A DNA stretch of 64,000 nt from Liolophura sinensis. Taxonomy: Eukaryota; Mollusca; Polyplacophora; Chitonida; Chitonidae. Below are positions 63,090 to 64,000 of the stretch, one piece after another (position 1 is the first letter of the stretch; each line of letters opens with the position of its first letter). The stretch covers positions 22,868-86,867 of the forward strand of contig NW_027018088.1 of NCBI RefSeq assembly GCF_032854445.1, written 5' to 3'. The notes under the pieces are model-generated. The model saw only the letters and a program-made list of their open reading frames with translations. It was not told where the DNA came from and did not search any database. Position numbers and translations under genes: made by a program.

Positions 63090-64000
63090 CTTTTGGCACC
63101 TTATTGATGTGGGTCAGTGTTCAATTGTACTTTTTACAGCGGACTGTATCAAGTACCTTGTGTTTTTTTTATATGCAAATGGTGTGGTTTTTCTACATGT
63201 AGATAAAGACATTGAGTTTGTCTTCGACTTAGAAGTAAGACAACTGCTGGGTGAGTTAAATGGGCTTGGCCCAAAGATTTGACGTCGTCTGGGCTACCGA
63301 AGGGCACATAACTTATAATGAAAAGTTGAATATAGTAATGACCAGTCGCGATTGTACATAGTTAATGTAGCCGATTTCAATTAGCAAGAAAACCAGGCAA
63401 AAATCCAAAAGTGGAAAAACTGTTCCAATGCTGCTGGTAAGAGGCTAATCCGACGTATTTTTTGACGAGAAATCGAATGGTGCAAACCGCGTTGCTCTCC
63501 GACCAATACTTTTGGCTGTAGCCACAAATGAATAATCATTGATGTCAAGATCACGTGCCCAGCAACGGCTCTTACTCCATGGAAACCAAGGAAATTTGCA
63601 ATTTTTCAACAGCTGGAGATGCCTGGCCCAATTGCGCATCTTTTGGCACCTTATTGATGTGGGTCAGTGTTCAATTGTACTTTTTACAGCGGACTGTATC
63701 AAGTACCTTGTGTTTTTTTTATATGCAAATGGTGTGGTTTTTCTACATGTAGATAAAGACATTGAGTTTGTCTTCGACTTAGAAGTAAGACAACTGCTGG
63801 GTGAGTTAAATGGGCTTGGCCCAAAGATTTGACGTCGTCTGGGCTACCGAAGGGCACATAACTTATAATGAAAAGTTGAATATAGTAATGACCAGTCGCG
63901 ATTGTACATAGTTAATGTAGCCGATTTCAATTAGAAAAAATACCAGGCAAAAATCCAAAAGTGGAAAAAACTGTTCCAATGCTGCTGGTAAGAGGCTAAT

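Larger units (their letters stand above)
30406..64000 (-). repeat. Right arm: same satellite, - orientation
   Basis: The same monomer continues on the opposite strand, read from phase 248 at 30406 down to about phase 190 at the window end. Phase-1 points (first base of the ATG on the - strand) fall at 30653, 31204, 31753, 32302, 32853, 33403 and onward at 548-551 bp to 62540, 63089 and 63639, 61 in all. Variants common here and not seen in the left arm, given in + strand text, are ccgaattgcacataac, agatatgacgtcttc, caccttttgatg (1-bp deletion), caattagcaaaaagacc and atgcaaatgg. This arm is dominated by 1649-bp trimers. The array runs off the window, so its true length is unknown. Confidence 0.97.

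Noticed and set aside
1-64000. CRISPR array or prokaryotic repeat region
   Set aside because: The unit is 550 bp with no short direct repeats separated by unique spacers, no cas genes, and no non-repeat sequence at all.
1-64000. Ribosomal DNA spacer, 5S rRNA, tRNA or snRNA cluster
   Set aside because: No part of the monomer resembles these RNAs. I saw no pol III A/B-box pair and no rRNA core sequence.
1-64000. Tandem transposable element or helitron array
   Set aside because: There are no terminal inverted repeats or target-site duplications at the monomer ends, and no transposase, integrase or reverse-transcriptase coding similarity. An ancient transposon origin of the monomer cannot be excluded.
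1-64000. Telomere repeats or an array edge with unique DNA
   Set aside because: No short G-rich telomeric repeats and no unique sequence. Both window ends lie inside monomers (phase 51 and about phase 190).

Overview
The whole window is one tandem satellite-DNA array. I found no protein-coding gene, RNA gene, transposon or CRISPR array, and every base belongs to a repeat of about 550 bp. About 115 full-length copies plus partial ones run edge to edge and neither array boundary is reached. Copies differ mainly by point substitutions, 1-bp indels and changes in one A-run. Long homogenised arrays of a repeat this size, with higher-order structure, indicate eukaryotic heterochromatin (centromeric, pericentromeric, subtelomeric or sex-chromosome). 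The species cannot be named from the sequence.

Layout. Phase 1 is set here at the ATG in gccaaaagATGcgcaatt, the first at base 501. Bases 1-30405 carry about 55 monomers on the + strand. Bases 30406-64000 carry about 61 monomers on the - strand. They meet at a sharp inversion joint at 30405/30406, where phase 41 of a + monomer abuts phase 248 of a - monomer with at most 1 bp of shared sequence. The two arms therefore form a very large imperfect inverted repeat around a 207-bp spacer (30406-30612). The arms carry different diagnostic variants, so they have been homogenised largely independently.

Higher-order structure. The left arm has a 1455-bp unit present twice (1051-3961), built around a monomer pair with a 201-bp deletion. 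It also has a tandemly duplicated 1100-bp dimer (about 22.75-24.95 kb) and a block recurring at 3851-bp and 2749-bp offsets. The right arm is organised around a 1649-bp trimer (550+550+549), most clearly as five consecutive copies at 48.2-56.5 kb, plus a block repeated at a 5497-bp offset (35.2-37.4 and 40.7-42.9 kb).

Possible function. Each monomer has a TATATAAA box, a 12-bp perfect palindrome and a CACGTG core. Twelve right-arm monomers carry a substitution that creates a perfect ATGCAAAT octamer beside the TATA-like sequence. These could support satellite transcription or protein binding, but that is inference. The many short open frames (64-114 codons) are by-products of repeating one sequence and are broken freely by indels. 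The points worth a second look are the inversion joint, the diverged patch beside it, and the nested amplification history.
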